Shown here piece by piece: positions 37,627 to 45,605 of a DNA stretch of 64,000 nucleotides (position 1 is the stretch's first letter; each line of letters opens with the position of its first letter). Under the pieces are notes generated by a model. It searched no databases. It had not been told where the DNA came from and saw only the letters and a program-made list of their open reading frames with translations. The position numbers were made by a program, and so were the translations under genes. This DNA comes from Thiocapsa imhoffii (GTDB lineage Bacteria; Pseudomonadota; Gammaproteobacteria; Chromatiales; Chromatiaceae): NCBI RefSeq assembly GCF_016583985.1, contig NZ_NRSD01000012.1:1-64000 (forward strand). The letters are read 5' to 3'.

Positions 37627-39363
37627 ATGAGTCGCGATCAGATGCGCCATCGTCTCGAACGCAGCCGGGCCCCCTCGTTGAACAACTGGGATCGTCGCGC
37701 ACGCCCGGACCAGCCGTTCGGAGAGGCCGCGATCGTTGATTGCGGCTGGGGTCGGCTGCTGTTCGGGCAGACCTTTACCGATCCTCAGGCGATCGCCGAG
37801 GCCTTGCAGGAGGAGCGGCACGGTGCGCGTGATGTCGCGCTCTACCTGAGCGATCCGCACGTGGTGCTCTCCTATGCCCCGCAAGATCTCTTCCTCGATC
37901 CGTCCCACACCTTCCGGCTGTGGCTGGAACGCTATCATTGCGCGCCACGACGACCGAAGGGCTTCTACGTGCGCCTCGCACACAGCCGCCAGGACGCCGA
38001 GGCGATCCATCGGCTCTATGTGACACGTCGCATGGTCCCGCCGAGCGCGGATTTCATCTGGGCGCATCGTACCTCGAAGGTCTTGACCTATTGGATCGCC
38101 GAGGACGAGCAGGATGGACGCATCATCGGCGCGGTGAATGGGGTCGACCATGTCGCCGCCTTCGATGATCCCGAGAACGGCGCGAGTCTGTGGGCGTTGG
38201 CCGTGGATGCCCAAGCCCCCTATCCGGGGATTGGAGATGCGCTGGTGCGCCAGGTCATCGAGTATTATCAGGCACGCGGGCGGGGGTTTCTCGATCTCTC
38301 GGTCATTCATGACAACAACCGCGCCATTAAACTCTATCGTAAGCTCGGCTTCGAGCGTATCCCGGCATTCGCCCTGAAGAATAAAAACGCCTATAACGAA
38401 CCCCTGTTCATGGGACAGCAACCGGAATCGGGCCTCAACCCGTACGCCACCATCATCATCAACGAGGCGCGCCGGCGCGGGATCGGGGTCGAGGTGTTGG
38501 ACGCCGAGGCCGGTTATTTTGCACTGGTGCTCGGTGGGCGGCGGATCGTCTGCCGCGAGAGCCTGAGCGAACTCACCAGCGCGGTGGCCATGAGCCGCTG
38601 TGATGACAAGGCGGTGACGCATCGGTTGCTGCGTCGCGCCGGACTCCGGGTTCCAGCGCAGACGCGCTACGAGGCACTTGATCAGGCCGAGGCCTTTCTC
38701 TCGAAAGTGGGCCGCGTGGTCGTGAAACCGGCGCGCGGTGAGCAAGGGGCTGGCATCAGTGTCGACGTGCGTGATCCCGACACACTCGAGCGGGCGATTG
38801 CCACGGCCCGGCGCGTCTGTGACCAGGTGATCCTCGAGGAATTCGTCGCCGGCGACGACCTGCGGATCCTGGTGATCGCCGATCGCGTGGTGGCCGCGGC
38901 GATCCGGCGGCCAGCGCAGATCATCGGCACCGGCCAGCACCAGATTCGCGAACTCATTCAGGCGCAGAGCCGGCGGCGCCGGGCGGCGACCGGCGGCGAG
39001 AGTGCCATCCCGATGGATGAGGAAACCCGTCGTTGCGTGATCGGCAGTGGCTACGAGATGCAGAGTGTATTGCCAGCGGGCACGGTGTTACAGGTCCGCA
39101 AAACCGCGAACCTCCACACTGGCGGAACCATCCATGACGTGACCGCGCAACTGCACCCGGAGCTCGCGGCCGCGGCGGTCACGGCCGCGCGCGCCTTGGC
39201 GATTCCGGTGACGGGTCTCGACTTCCTTGTACCGTCGGTGCAAGGCCCCGACTATGTCATCATCGAGGCGAATGAACGCCCTGGTTTGGCCAATCACGAA
39301 CCCCAGCCAACCGCGCAACGCTTCGTCGACCTGCTGTTTCCCCAGACTGCCGCGCGGGAGTAG
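37627..39363 (+). CDS. ngs: N-acetylglutaminylglutamine synthetase (GNAT plus ATP-grasp)
   Basis: Ngs acetylates glutamine and ligates a second glutamine to form N-acetylglutaminylglutamine. The 578-residue protein has a GNAT acetyltransferase domain (motif APYPGIGDALVRQVIEYY followed by LDLSVIHDNNRAIKLYRKLGF, about residues 195-255) and a C-terminal ATP-grasp domain (VVVKPARGEQGAGI, EEFVAGDDLRILV, about residues 320-575). This two-domain architecture is specific for the family. The ATG at 37627 follows the asnO stop by four bases. The longer in-frame ORF runs back into asnO and is not conserved. Confidence 0.92.
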   Translation: MSRDQMRHRLERSRAPSLNNWDRRARPDQPFGEAAIVDCGWGRLLFGQTFTDPQAIAEALQEERHGARDVALYLSDPHVVLSYAPQDLFLDPSHTFRLWLERYHCAPRRPKGFYVRLAHSRQDAEAIHRLYVTRRMVPPSADFIWAHRTSKVLTYWIAEDEQDGRIIGAVNGVDHVAAFDDPENGASLWALAVDAQAPYPGIGDALVRQVIEYYQARGRGFLDLSVIHDNNRAIKLYRKLGFERIPAFALKNKNAYNEPLFMGQQPESGLNPYATIIINEARRRGIGVEVLDAEAGYFALVLGGRRIVCRESLSELTSAVAMSRCDDKAVTHRLLRRAGLRVPAQTRYEALDQAEAFLSKVGRVVVKPARGEQGAGISVDVRDPDTLERAIATARRVCDQVILEEFVAGDDLRILVIADRVVAAAIRRPAQIIGTGQHQIRELIQAQSRRRRAATGGESAIPMDEETRRCVIGSGYEMQSVLPAGTVLQVRKTANLHTGGTIHDVTAQLHPELAAAAVTAARALAIPVTGLDFLVPSVQGPDYVIIEANERPGLANHEPQPTAQRFVDLLFPQTAARE

Positions 39364-39370
39364 ACACACC

Positions 39371-40480
39371 TTGAAGTTGCCAACGATCAATACCGCCTAT
39401 CTGGCCCGAACCCTGCTCAAGTTGCTGCACACACCCAGCCCATCCGGCTACACCGACCGGGTGGTGCATCTGGTGTGCGAGGAATTGGAGCGCTTGGAGG
39501 TTCCCTTCGAGCTGACGCGACGCGGCGCCATTCGCGCGACCCTCACGGGGGAAGTGTCGCAGCCAGATCGGGCGATCGTGGCACACGTTGACACGCTCGG
39601 TGCCATGGTGAAGGCGCTCAAGGACAATGGCCGGTTGCAACTGGTCCCGGTCGGACACTGGAACGCACGCTTCGCCGAGGGTGCACGGGGTACGCTCTTC
39701 ACCGACACGGGCCAATGTCGTGGGACCATTCTCCCGCTGAAGGCCTCGGGGCACACCTTCGCCCCCGAGATCGACAATCAGCCCGGGGGTTGGGATTACG
39801 TGGAGTTTCGCATCGATGCGAAGGTTCAGACGATCCCGGACCTTTTGCGCTTCGGTGTGCATGTCGGAGATTTCATCGCGATCGACAGTGCACCGGAGAT
39901 CACCGATACGGGCTTCATCAACGCGCGACATCTCGACGACAAGGCAGGCACCGCGGTGCTGCTGGCGGCGATGGAGGCCGTGCGGCGCGAGGGTCTGGCG
40001 CTACCGGTCGACTGCCATCCGCTCTTCACCATCTCCGAGGAGGTCGGCTTTGGCGCCTCGGCGGCCTTGCAGCAAGATGTCGCCGAGATGCTGACGATCG
40101 ACAATGGGACGACCGCGCCCGGGCAGAACTCCAGTGAGTTCGGTGTGACCATCGCCATGGCCGACGAGGTCGGACCCTTCGATTATCACCTGACCCACCG
40201 GATGATCCAGCTCTGCCAAGAGTTCGCCATCCCACACCAGCGCGATGTCTTCAAGTATTACCGCTCCGACAGCGCGGCGGCCTTGACCGCCGGCAATGAT
40301 GTGCGCACCGCGCTCATTACCTTTGGGATCGATGCCTCGCACGGTTATGAGCGGATTCACTTTGATGCACTCGAGTCGCTGGCGCAGTTGGTGAGCGTCT
40401 ATATGCAGGCGCCGCCGCTGTTCAGCCGCGACCGCTTCGAGATGGGTCCGCGTGCGGGCTTCCCGATCCAACCCGGTTGA
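39371..40480 (+). CDS. Osmoprotectant-NAGGN-system M42 family peptidase
   Basis: The protein is an M42-type aminopeptidase with metal ligands in IVAHVDTLGAM, HLDDKAGTAVLLAAM and ISEEVGFGAS, and a C-terminal His in IDASHGYERIH. This family member is regularly encoded with asnO and ngs and may turn over NAGGN or its precursors. The start is uncertain: the region right after the ngs stop has no ATG, and TTG at 39371 gives 369 residues, with TTG 39377 as alternative. The frame is open further upstream inside ngs without conservation. Confidence 0.85.
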   Translation: MKLPTINTAYLARTLLKLLHTPSPSGYTDRVVHLVCEELERLEVPFELTRRGAIRATLTGEVSQPDRAIVAHVDTLGAMVKALKDNGRLQLVPVGHWNARFAEGARGTLFTDTGQCRGTILPLKASGHTFAPEIDNQPGGWDYVEFRIDAKVQTIPDLLRFGVHVGDFIAIDSAPEITDTGFINARHLDDKAGTAVLLAAMEAVRREGLALPVDCHPLFTISEEVGFGASAALQQDVAEMLTIDNGTTAPGQNSSEFGVTIAMADEVGPFDYHLTHRMIQLCQEFAIPHQRDVFKYYRSDSAAALTAGNDVRTALITFGIDASHGYERIHFDALESLAQLVSVYMQAPPLFSRDRFEMGPRAGFPIQPG

Positions 40481-40533
40481 GATGGTGCCCCGGGTGTCTG
40501 CCCGTTCCCGTAGGTGTCCATAGGGGCCTGATC

Positions 40534-40905
40534 GTGCTGGAAGCCTTGACCCTGATCCTGGTCTGTCAGCTCATCGGCGAGACGCTGGTTTTGCTCACCG
40601 GTTTGCCGATCCCCGGGCCGGTGCTCGGAATGTTGCTGCTGCTGGTCTGGCTGTTTCTGCGCGGTGGGATCTCCGAGTCACTCGGGCGCACCGCCGACAG
40701 TCTGCTCGCGCATTTCTCGCTCTTGTTCGTGCCGGCCGGGGTCGGGGTGATGTTGCACTGGGAGCGGATCCAAGGGCAGTGGCTCGCGCTCGCCGTAGCC
40801 CTGGTGCTGGGGACCTTGATCACGCTCGCGGTCACGGCCCTGACGATGGTGGGCGTGCAGGGTGCCATCAAGATCCTGCGTGGCCGGGGTGGTCCTCATG
40901 AGTGA
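40534..40905 (+). CDS. lrgA: CidA/LrgA family membrane protein
   Basis: From GTG 40534 the 123-residue protein has four hydrophobic segments and the family signature of LrgA/CidA: QLIGETLVLLTGLPIPGPVLGMLLL and HFSLLFVPAGVGVM. LrgA and LrgB form a membrane complex; described roles range from modulation of murein hydrolase activity to transport of small carboxylates such as glycolate or pyruvate. It lies 53 bases after the M42 peptidase on the same strand with no terminator between, so it may be part of the NAGGN operon. AGGGGC lies upstream of the start. Confidence 0.88.
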   Translation: MLEALTLILVCQLIGETLVLLTGLPIPGPVLGMLLLLVWLFLRGGISESLGRTADSLLAHFSLLFVPAGVGVMLHWERIQGQWLALAVALVLGTLITLAVTALTMVGVQGAIKILRGRGGPHE

Positions 40906-41632
40906 GGTGGGCCTCAACGACATTTGGGTCTATCTCGCGGCATCTCCGCTGCTGTGGCTGGCGATGACCTTGATCTGTTATCTGGTGGCTGACCGACTCT
41001 ATCGCCTTGGTGGGGGTAACCCCCTGCTCAACCCGGTGGCGATTGCGGTCGGGTTGCTGATCCTGATCCTGGTGATCACGGACACGCCCTATGGCGTCTA
41101 CTTCGACGGGGCGCAGTTCGTGCATTTTCTCCTCGGCCCCGCGACGGTCTCGCTCGCGATCCCTCTCTACCGTCAGCGTGCCCGCCTGGCGGCGCTCGCA
41201 GTGCCGATTGGTCTGGCCTTGTTCGCTGGGGTACTGACCGCGAGCGTCAGCGCCGTGGCACTCGCGGCCTGGTTGGGCGCGGACATCGCAACCCAGATTT
41301 CGCTCGCGCCAAAGTCGGTAACAGCCCCCGTGGCCATGGGTATCTCGGAAAAACTCGGGGGCATCCCCTCGCTCACGGCGGTCCTAGTGGTGACGACCGG
41401 GATCGTGGGTGCGGTCTTTGGCACGACCCTCTTACGACTGCTGCGCATCCGTGATGATGCGGTCAAGGGCGTGGCCATGGGCGTGAGTGCGCACGGGATT
41501 GGAACGGCACGCGCCTTCCAGGTCAGCCAGACCATGGGGGCCTTCTCGGGGCTCGCGATGGCCTTGTCTGCATTCCTCACCGCGGCGCTCTTGCCAACGA
41601 TTTTGAGTTGGCTGGGATTGATCGGCACTTGA
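40898..41632 (+). CDS. lrgB: LrgB/CidB family membrane protein
   Basis: The 244-residue protein has about seven membrane segments and the conserved LrgB core SLAPKSVTAPVAMGISEKLGG plus the GISAHGIGTARAF-like element (here GVSAHGIGTARAF). It is the standard partner of LrgA; its ATG overlaps the lrgA stop by eight bases, which indicates coupled translation. Plant homologues transport glycolate and glycerate; the substrate here is unknown. Confidence 0.93.
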   Translation: MSEVGLNDIWVYLAASPLLWLAMTLICYLVADRLYRLGGGNPLLNPVAIAVGLLILILVITDTPYGVYFDGAQFVHFLLGPATVSLAIPLYRQRARLAALAVPIGLALFAGVLTASVSAVALAAWLGADIATQISLAPKSVTAPVAMGISEKLGGIPSLTAVLVVTTGIVGAVFGTTLLRLLRIRDDAVKGVAMGVSAHGIGTARAFQVSQTMGAFSGLAMALSAFLTAALLPTILSWLGLIGT

Positions 41633-41721
41633 GTCGGTCACCGCGCCCGCGCACCGGGGCAGTGATTGGAAGCGTGCGTCACACCCCTTGGTGCACGCAC
41701 CGCGTCGGCAGCCGGGGCCTG

Positions 41722-41744
41722 GCGCTGCGGATATCCGGCAGCGC
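41722..41744. other. Stem-loop between convergent lrgB and DUF2892 genes
   Basis: GCGCTGC (41722-41728) pairs with GCAGCGC (41738-41744), enclosing the self-complementary GGATATCC. The gap 41633-41783 separates convergent genes, and this hairpin could end both transcripts, though no T-run is present. Confidence 0.45.
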
Positions 41745-41783
41745 GTCCTTGCCCCGCGCGCCAGCCCCATCAACAGGTTCGAT

Positions 41784-41978
41784 CTAGTCCGTTTTCTCGA
41801 GTGTATCCATCTTCATCAGGGTGTAGGCCGGGCACGAGCGGACATAGGCGGTCCCCAGCAGGATGAGTCCGATGATGCCGAGCCAGCTCTGGGCGACAAC
41901 CGCCCACAGCAGAATGACCACGCCCGCGATCAGACGGATCTTCCGATCCTGTTCACCCATGTTCTTGGTCAATTCCAT
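41784..41978 (-). CDS. Small DUF2892 inner-membrane protein
   Basis: From ATG 41978 the 64-residue protein begins MELTKNMGEQDRKIRLIAG, followed by two membrane segments (IAGVVILLWAVVA and WLGIIGLILLGTAYV) and the CPAYTLM motif characteristic of DUF2892 (YgaP C-terminal type) proteins. The function is not known; fused forms occur with rhodanese domains. AGAGGTG six bases upstream of the ATG fixes the start and excludes a 24-residue extension. The upstream region 42060-42115 is AT-rich and may contain its promoter. Confidence 0.85.
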   Translation of the reverse strand: MELTKNMGEQDRKIRLIAGVVILLWAVVAQSWLGIIGLILLGTAYVRSCPAYTLMKMDTLEKTD

Positions 41979-42178
41979 CTGGGTCACCTCTTGGCAGTGA
42001 GTTTGAAATCGACTCGATTCGATGTGACGCTGGGCGGACAGGTCCGCCATCGAGTCGCCATCCGCGTGATCGGGTCACGCGTCTATAACCATACCCTGAA
42101 TAGGTTTTTGAGGAAATCCCCATTCGCACCGCGCGCGCGTATCGGGGCGGCACGATCGCGCGGCCTAAGCGCGAAGGA

Positions 42179-42301
42179 TCCGCGTCCGTGACATCTCGGA
42201 CGCGGACGGTCTCACTGTGGTTCCGGTGAGGGTCTTGTCCTGCTGCTCCCAGACAAGACAACGGTGATGAGGACGGAGACACCCAGGTGGTATTGGGTGT
42301 C
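42179..42301. other. Three consecutive stem-loops in a 355-base gap
   Basis: Hairpin 1: TCCGCGTCCG (42179-42188) with CGGACGCGGA (42197-42206), ten base pairs. Hairpin 2: GTCTTGTC (42232-42239) with GACAAGAC (42252-42259). Hairpin 3: GACACCC (42278-42284) with GGGTGTC (42295-42301). No T-run follows any of them. They lie just downstream of the TauD-like gene, in the gap 41979-42333 that has no recognisable gene. Confidence 0.5.
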
Positions 42302-42333
42302 GAGCGCCTGGACGCCGGCGCCGTGGCAATCGA

Positions 42334-43248
42334 TCAGCATTCCAGTTCCGCGACCCGTGCTCCAGGAGGCGTGCGATCCATCCTGGCGATCCGATCAGAG
42401 TACCGGGCGCGATAGAGCAGACGAGGTTTTGGGCCATCGTTGAAACCACTTCGTGTGTGCAGCACGTTGTTCGAGATCAGGCCCCAGCCGGCCTCGAGAC
42501 GGGCTTCGAGATGCCAGGGGGAAGGCGTGCGCAGCACCTCCTTCAAACAGGCCACGGCCGCGGTGGTCGCGGGATCGTCCCGCCACTGAATATTGCGGGC
42601 GCGATCCGTGTAGCGCATGTGGAGATGGCCCGCAGCGGTGACGCTGAAGACAGGCCCGCTGCGGGCCGGACGCTGTTGTACGCCATCGCGATGATGCGCT
42701 GGAATGCACAGGCAGTGCGGATGCATGAGGGCCGCGATATGGTCGGGATGCTGGTCGCGCACCAGGAGATAGGCGATCTCATGATCGAGCAGGGCGTTGG
42801 CGCCACCCTGCGCGGCGGGTCGCACACAGTGCAGCAAAAGCCCCTGGATCTGCCGGTTCCGCGCGTTGTAATAGCCATCGGTATGCCAGGCGATCGGGCG
42901 ATTCGTATAGGGGATGAAGTCGCGGTGTGCCGCATCGGTCTGAACGGTCAACGCGGTCACGGCGTCGTCGTCGGCGCCAGGATTGTGATCGAGCTGGTAC
43001 AGGCCGAATTGCGCACCCAGAGCCAGTGGGATGGCCTTGTCCGGATCCGTGCCGGTGGTCCCGACATAGATCGCCATATTCGCGCGGTCACAGCGTTGTT
43101 GGATGGCTGCGTGTTCGGCCGCGCTGAGCCGGCGCGGATCGCCGACCTCGACGATGAGATCCGCCACCGCGGTTGGTGCCTGGGCGAGCTTGCGGGCGCG
43201 CCAGGCCTGATAGGCCCGCTCGTCAGTGAGGTCGAAGGGGTGTGACAT
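42334..43248 (-). CDS. TauD/TfdA-family Fe(II)/2-oxoglutarate-dependent dioxygenase
   Basis: The 304-residue protein has the HxD iron-binding motif in IAWHTDGYYN and the distal His in NNVLHTRSGF, followed by the Arg that binds 2-oxoglutarate (RLLYRARYSDR). The substrate cannot be read from the sequence; related proteins act on sulfonates, carnitine-like compounds or other small molecules. No transporter or regulator is adjacent. It is divergent from the Nudix gene with a 214-base intergenic region. The C-terminus is close to three hairpins that may end the transcript. Confidence 0.8.
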   Translation of the reverse strand: MSHPFDLTDERAYQAWRARKLAQAPTAVADLIVEVGDPRRLSAAEHAAIQQRCDRANMAIYVGTTGTDPDKAIPLALGAQFGLYQLDHNPGADDDAVTALTVQTDAAHRDFIPYTNRPIAWHTDGYYNARNRQIQGLLLHCVRPAAQGGANALLDHEIAYLLVRDQHPDHIAALMHPHCLCIPAHHRDGVQQRPARSGPVFSVTAAGHLHMRYTDRARNIQWRDDPATTAAVACLKEVLRTPSPWHLEARLEAGWGLISNNVLHTRSGFNDGPKPRLLYRARYSDRIARMDRTPPGARVAELEC

Positions 43249-43462
43249 CGAGGTCTCCAGATCGGATCGCGGATCGTGACCCTAGTCATTTTGTGGGATT
43301 GAGACATTGATCCCTGTCATATCGGCGTGGGGTAAACTGCCGTGGCATGATCATCTGGTCCGCGTGCGCCCACGCTGAGCGCAGCGCGCCGCGCCCGGTC
43401 CGTTCGGGGTGCGGCCCCGCGACCGCTGCGTCGTTCGTCAGCCGAAATGGAGCTCCTCGTCG

Positions 43463-43903
43463 ATGTCAACGCCTGTGACACCCTTGTTGGCCGCCGATGT
43501 CATCATTGTCCTCACGGACCATCCAGGGCGGCCGATCGTGCTGATCGAGCGGCTGAATCCACCGCCGGGGTGGGCGATCCCAGGCGGTTTCGTCGAGGTC
43601 GGGGAACAGGTGGAAGCCGCGGCGGTTCGCGAAGCGCGCGAGGAGACCGGCTTAGCCGTGACCTTGCGGGGCCTCTTGGGACTCTATTCGGATCCGCGCC
43701 GTGATCCACGCGGCCACACGGTGACCGCGGTCTATGTCGGCGAGGCCGTTGGCACGCCACGGGCGATGGACGATGCGCGGGCGGTCGGGATCTACCCAGT
43801 CAGTGCGCTGCCGCCGGTTCTGGCCTTCGATCATGCCCAGGTCTTGCAGGATTATGTGCGCTATCGAACGCAGGGCCTGCCCGCGCCTCTGCGGTTCGGA
43901 TGA
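43463..43903 (+). CDS. Nudix hydrolase
   Basis: The 146-residue protein has a complete Nudix box, GGFVEVGEQVEAAAVREA followed by REETGL, that binds the metal needed for hydrolysis of nucleoside diphosphate derivatives. A second feature, NPPPGWAIPGGF, resembles ADP-ribose pyrophosphatase-like or Nudix mutator proteins; substrate unknown. The ATG at 43463 is chosen because the domain starts shortly after it; GGAG lies about ten bases upstream. A lipoprotein gene follows after 87 bases. Confidence 0.9.
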   Translation: MSTPVTPLLAADVIIVLTDHPGRPIVLIERLNPPPGWAIPGGFVEVGEQVEAAAVREAREETGLAVTLRGLLGLYSDPRRDPRGHTVTAVYVGEAVGTPRAMDDARAVGIYPVSALPPVLAFDHAQVLQDYVRYRTQGLPAPLRFG

Positions 43904-43990
43904 TGATCGAGAACGATGTCCTGGTGCCTCGCTCCGTTCCCCGTTGCCGCCCGACAGCTGCTGACCACAGCCTGTTCCCGAGGGCGTCAC

Positions 43991-44581
43991 ATGGCGATCC
44001 TCGTCACGCTGCTGGCGGTGTCGGGCTCCTTCATCGCCGGTTGCACGGCACACATTGTGCCGCCCCCCATATTGCAGCAGATGCGAACCGTCTATCTCTT
44101 GGACCATGGCTTTCATACCAGTCTGGTGCTGCGCACCTCTGATCAACAATTGGTGCGCTGGGCGTACGGTGACTGGAGTTGGTATGCCGAGGGCGATCGC
44201 CGGGTCCGGCGCGTCCTGCCCGTGCTGTTGCGATCCACCTCGGGTACGCTGGGGCGTCAGGCGATCGGTCCCAGTGGAGGGGGGGATGACCTGGCCTGGA
44301 TTCAGCGGCAGGTTCCGATGCCCATCCGCGCGATCATCGTGATTCCCGTCGAAGCCGTGCGGGTCGATCAGCTCCAGTCTCGTCAGGAGCAGCGCTTCGC
44401 CGCTGGATTGGACCGTGGTTGGATCGAACGACCGGAGACGGGGCTGGTCTTCGTCCCCGACCCGGCGCCCTATCACTGGTCGCGGAACTCGAACCACGAG
44501 GTGGCGGTCTGGCTCGAGGCCTTGGGCTGCCGGGTGGAGGGCACGCCAACCTTCGGCGCCTGGCGACTTGCAACGCATTAA
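43991..44581 (+). CDS. DUF2459-like lipoprotein
   Basis: From ATG 43991, preceded by GAGGG, the 196-residue protein has a short signal peptide ending in the lipobox IAGC (Cys18). The mature part begins VYLLDHGFHTSLVL, which resembles the family signature VxDHGWHTGIVL of DUF2459 proteins, and continues with YGDWSWYAEG and a C-terminal HWSRNSNHEVAVWLEALGC. Function is unknown; the HGFH and NxNH elements could bind metal, which is inference. It is convergent with the protease gene, 58 bases away. Confidence 0.72.
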   Translation: MAILVTLLAVSGSFIAGCTAHIVPPPILQQMRTVYLLDHGFHTSLVLRTSDQQLVRWAYGDWSWYAEGDRRVRRVLPVLLRSTSGTLGRQAIGPSGGGDDLAWIQRQVPMPIRAIIVIPVEAVRVDQLQSRQEQRFAAGLDRGWIERPETGLVFVPDPAPYHWSRNSNHEVAVWLEALGCRVEGTPTFGAWRLATH

Positions 44582-44639
44582 GCCGGTGCGTCCCGCCCGG
44601 ATCCCTCACGAGGCATCAGTCTCGCGTATCCGCCCCCGC

Positions 44640-45590
44640 TCAGCGCGGCACGCGCTCGAGCGCCGCGCGCGCCCGATTGCTGGGAACCGCGAAACCGATC
44701 CCGACATTGCCGCCACTCGGTCCGATCAGGGCGGTGTTGATCCCGACCACCTCACCCGCGAGGTTGATCAGCGGGCCCCCCGAGTTGCCGGGATTGATGG
44801 AGGCATCCGTCTGGATCAATTCACCAATGCGATTGCCGCCGACACCACTGCGCCCGACGGCGCTGACGATCCCAGAGGTCACGGTTTGGCCTAGGCCGAA
44901 CGGGTTTCCGATGGCGATGACGAAGTCGCCGACCTCGAGTCGTTCGGAGTCACCCAGCGCAAGCGGTCGGACATCGACTGGCGGGATCTTCAGGATGGCG
45001 ACATCCGAGCGGGCGTCCGAGGCAATTCGTTGCGCGCGAAAACGACGCTGATCCTTCAGTGTGACTTGGATTTCGGTGGCGTTTTGCAGCAGGTGATCAT
45101 TCGTCATCACATAGCCGCGCGCGGCATTCACGATGACCCCGGAACCGACACTTTGTCGTTCCGCAAGTCCTTCCTCCGTGGGTTCGGGGAGACCGAATCG
45201 ATCGAGAAAGCGGCGGAATTCGGGATCACGCAGGAAGGGGTGCGGGTCGATCGGGACGGCTGACTTCACCGAGATATTGACCACCGCGGGTGTCACCCAA
45301 CGCATCAGTGGAGCGAGCGAGGGATAGCCGCCTGACATCAGTTGCTCGGGCAGGAGCGTGCCGCCCGCGCTCGGACGCACTGTGGCCATGGGCGCCCCGG
45401 CGGGTTCGAGCGCACATCCGGTGGTCCCGCCGAGCGTGGCGATCAGGAGTGCCCACCACCACCCGTTGCGCGTCCCACCGCGGCTCGACCTCCTCGCCAC
45501 CGCGGCGCCGTGTCGGCGCCGACACGCCTCCAGGACCCGCGTCAGTGCATGCGGTTGGCCGGCGGTGGTCGCGGTGGGCAGAGCCATCAT
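44640..45590 (-). CDS. HtrA/Deg-type serine protease without PDZ domain
   Basis: The 316-residue protein is a membrane-anchored, chymotrypsin-fold protease. A basic N-terminus is followed by a hydrophobic segment (WWWALLIATLGGTTG) and then the protease domain with the triad His in VMTNDHLLQNA, Asp in DARSDVAILKI and Ser in NPGNSGGPLINL. It stops directly after FAVPSNRARAALE, where DegS and DegP proteins continue into PDZ domains, and only 58 bases separate it from the next gene. It starts 15 bases after dacB and may be cotranscribed with it. Confidence 0.86.
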   Translation of the reverse strand: MMALPTATTAGQPHALTRVLEACRRRHGAAVARRSSRGGTRNGWWWALLIATLGGTTGCALEPAGAPMATVRPSAGGTLLPEQLMSGGYPSLAPLMRWVTPAVVNISVKSAVPIDPHPFLRDPEFRRFLDRFGLPEPTEEGLAERQSVGSGVIVNAARGYVMTNDHLLQNATEIQVTLKDQRRFRAQRIASDARSDVAILKIPPVDVRPLALGDSERLEVGDFVIAIGNPFGLGQTVTSGIVSAVGRSGVGGNRIGELIQTDASINPGNSGGPLINLAGEVVGINTALIGPSGGNVGIGFAVPSNRARAALERVPR

Positions 45591-45605
45591 GAGCGGCGCC
45601 TTCGT

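Noticed and set aside
35790..37628. A 612-codon frame on the minus strand opposite asnO
   Set aside because: It mirrors the asnO codons, has no ribosome-binding site or family motif, and is explained by high GC at third positions.
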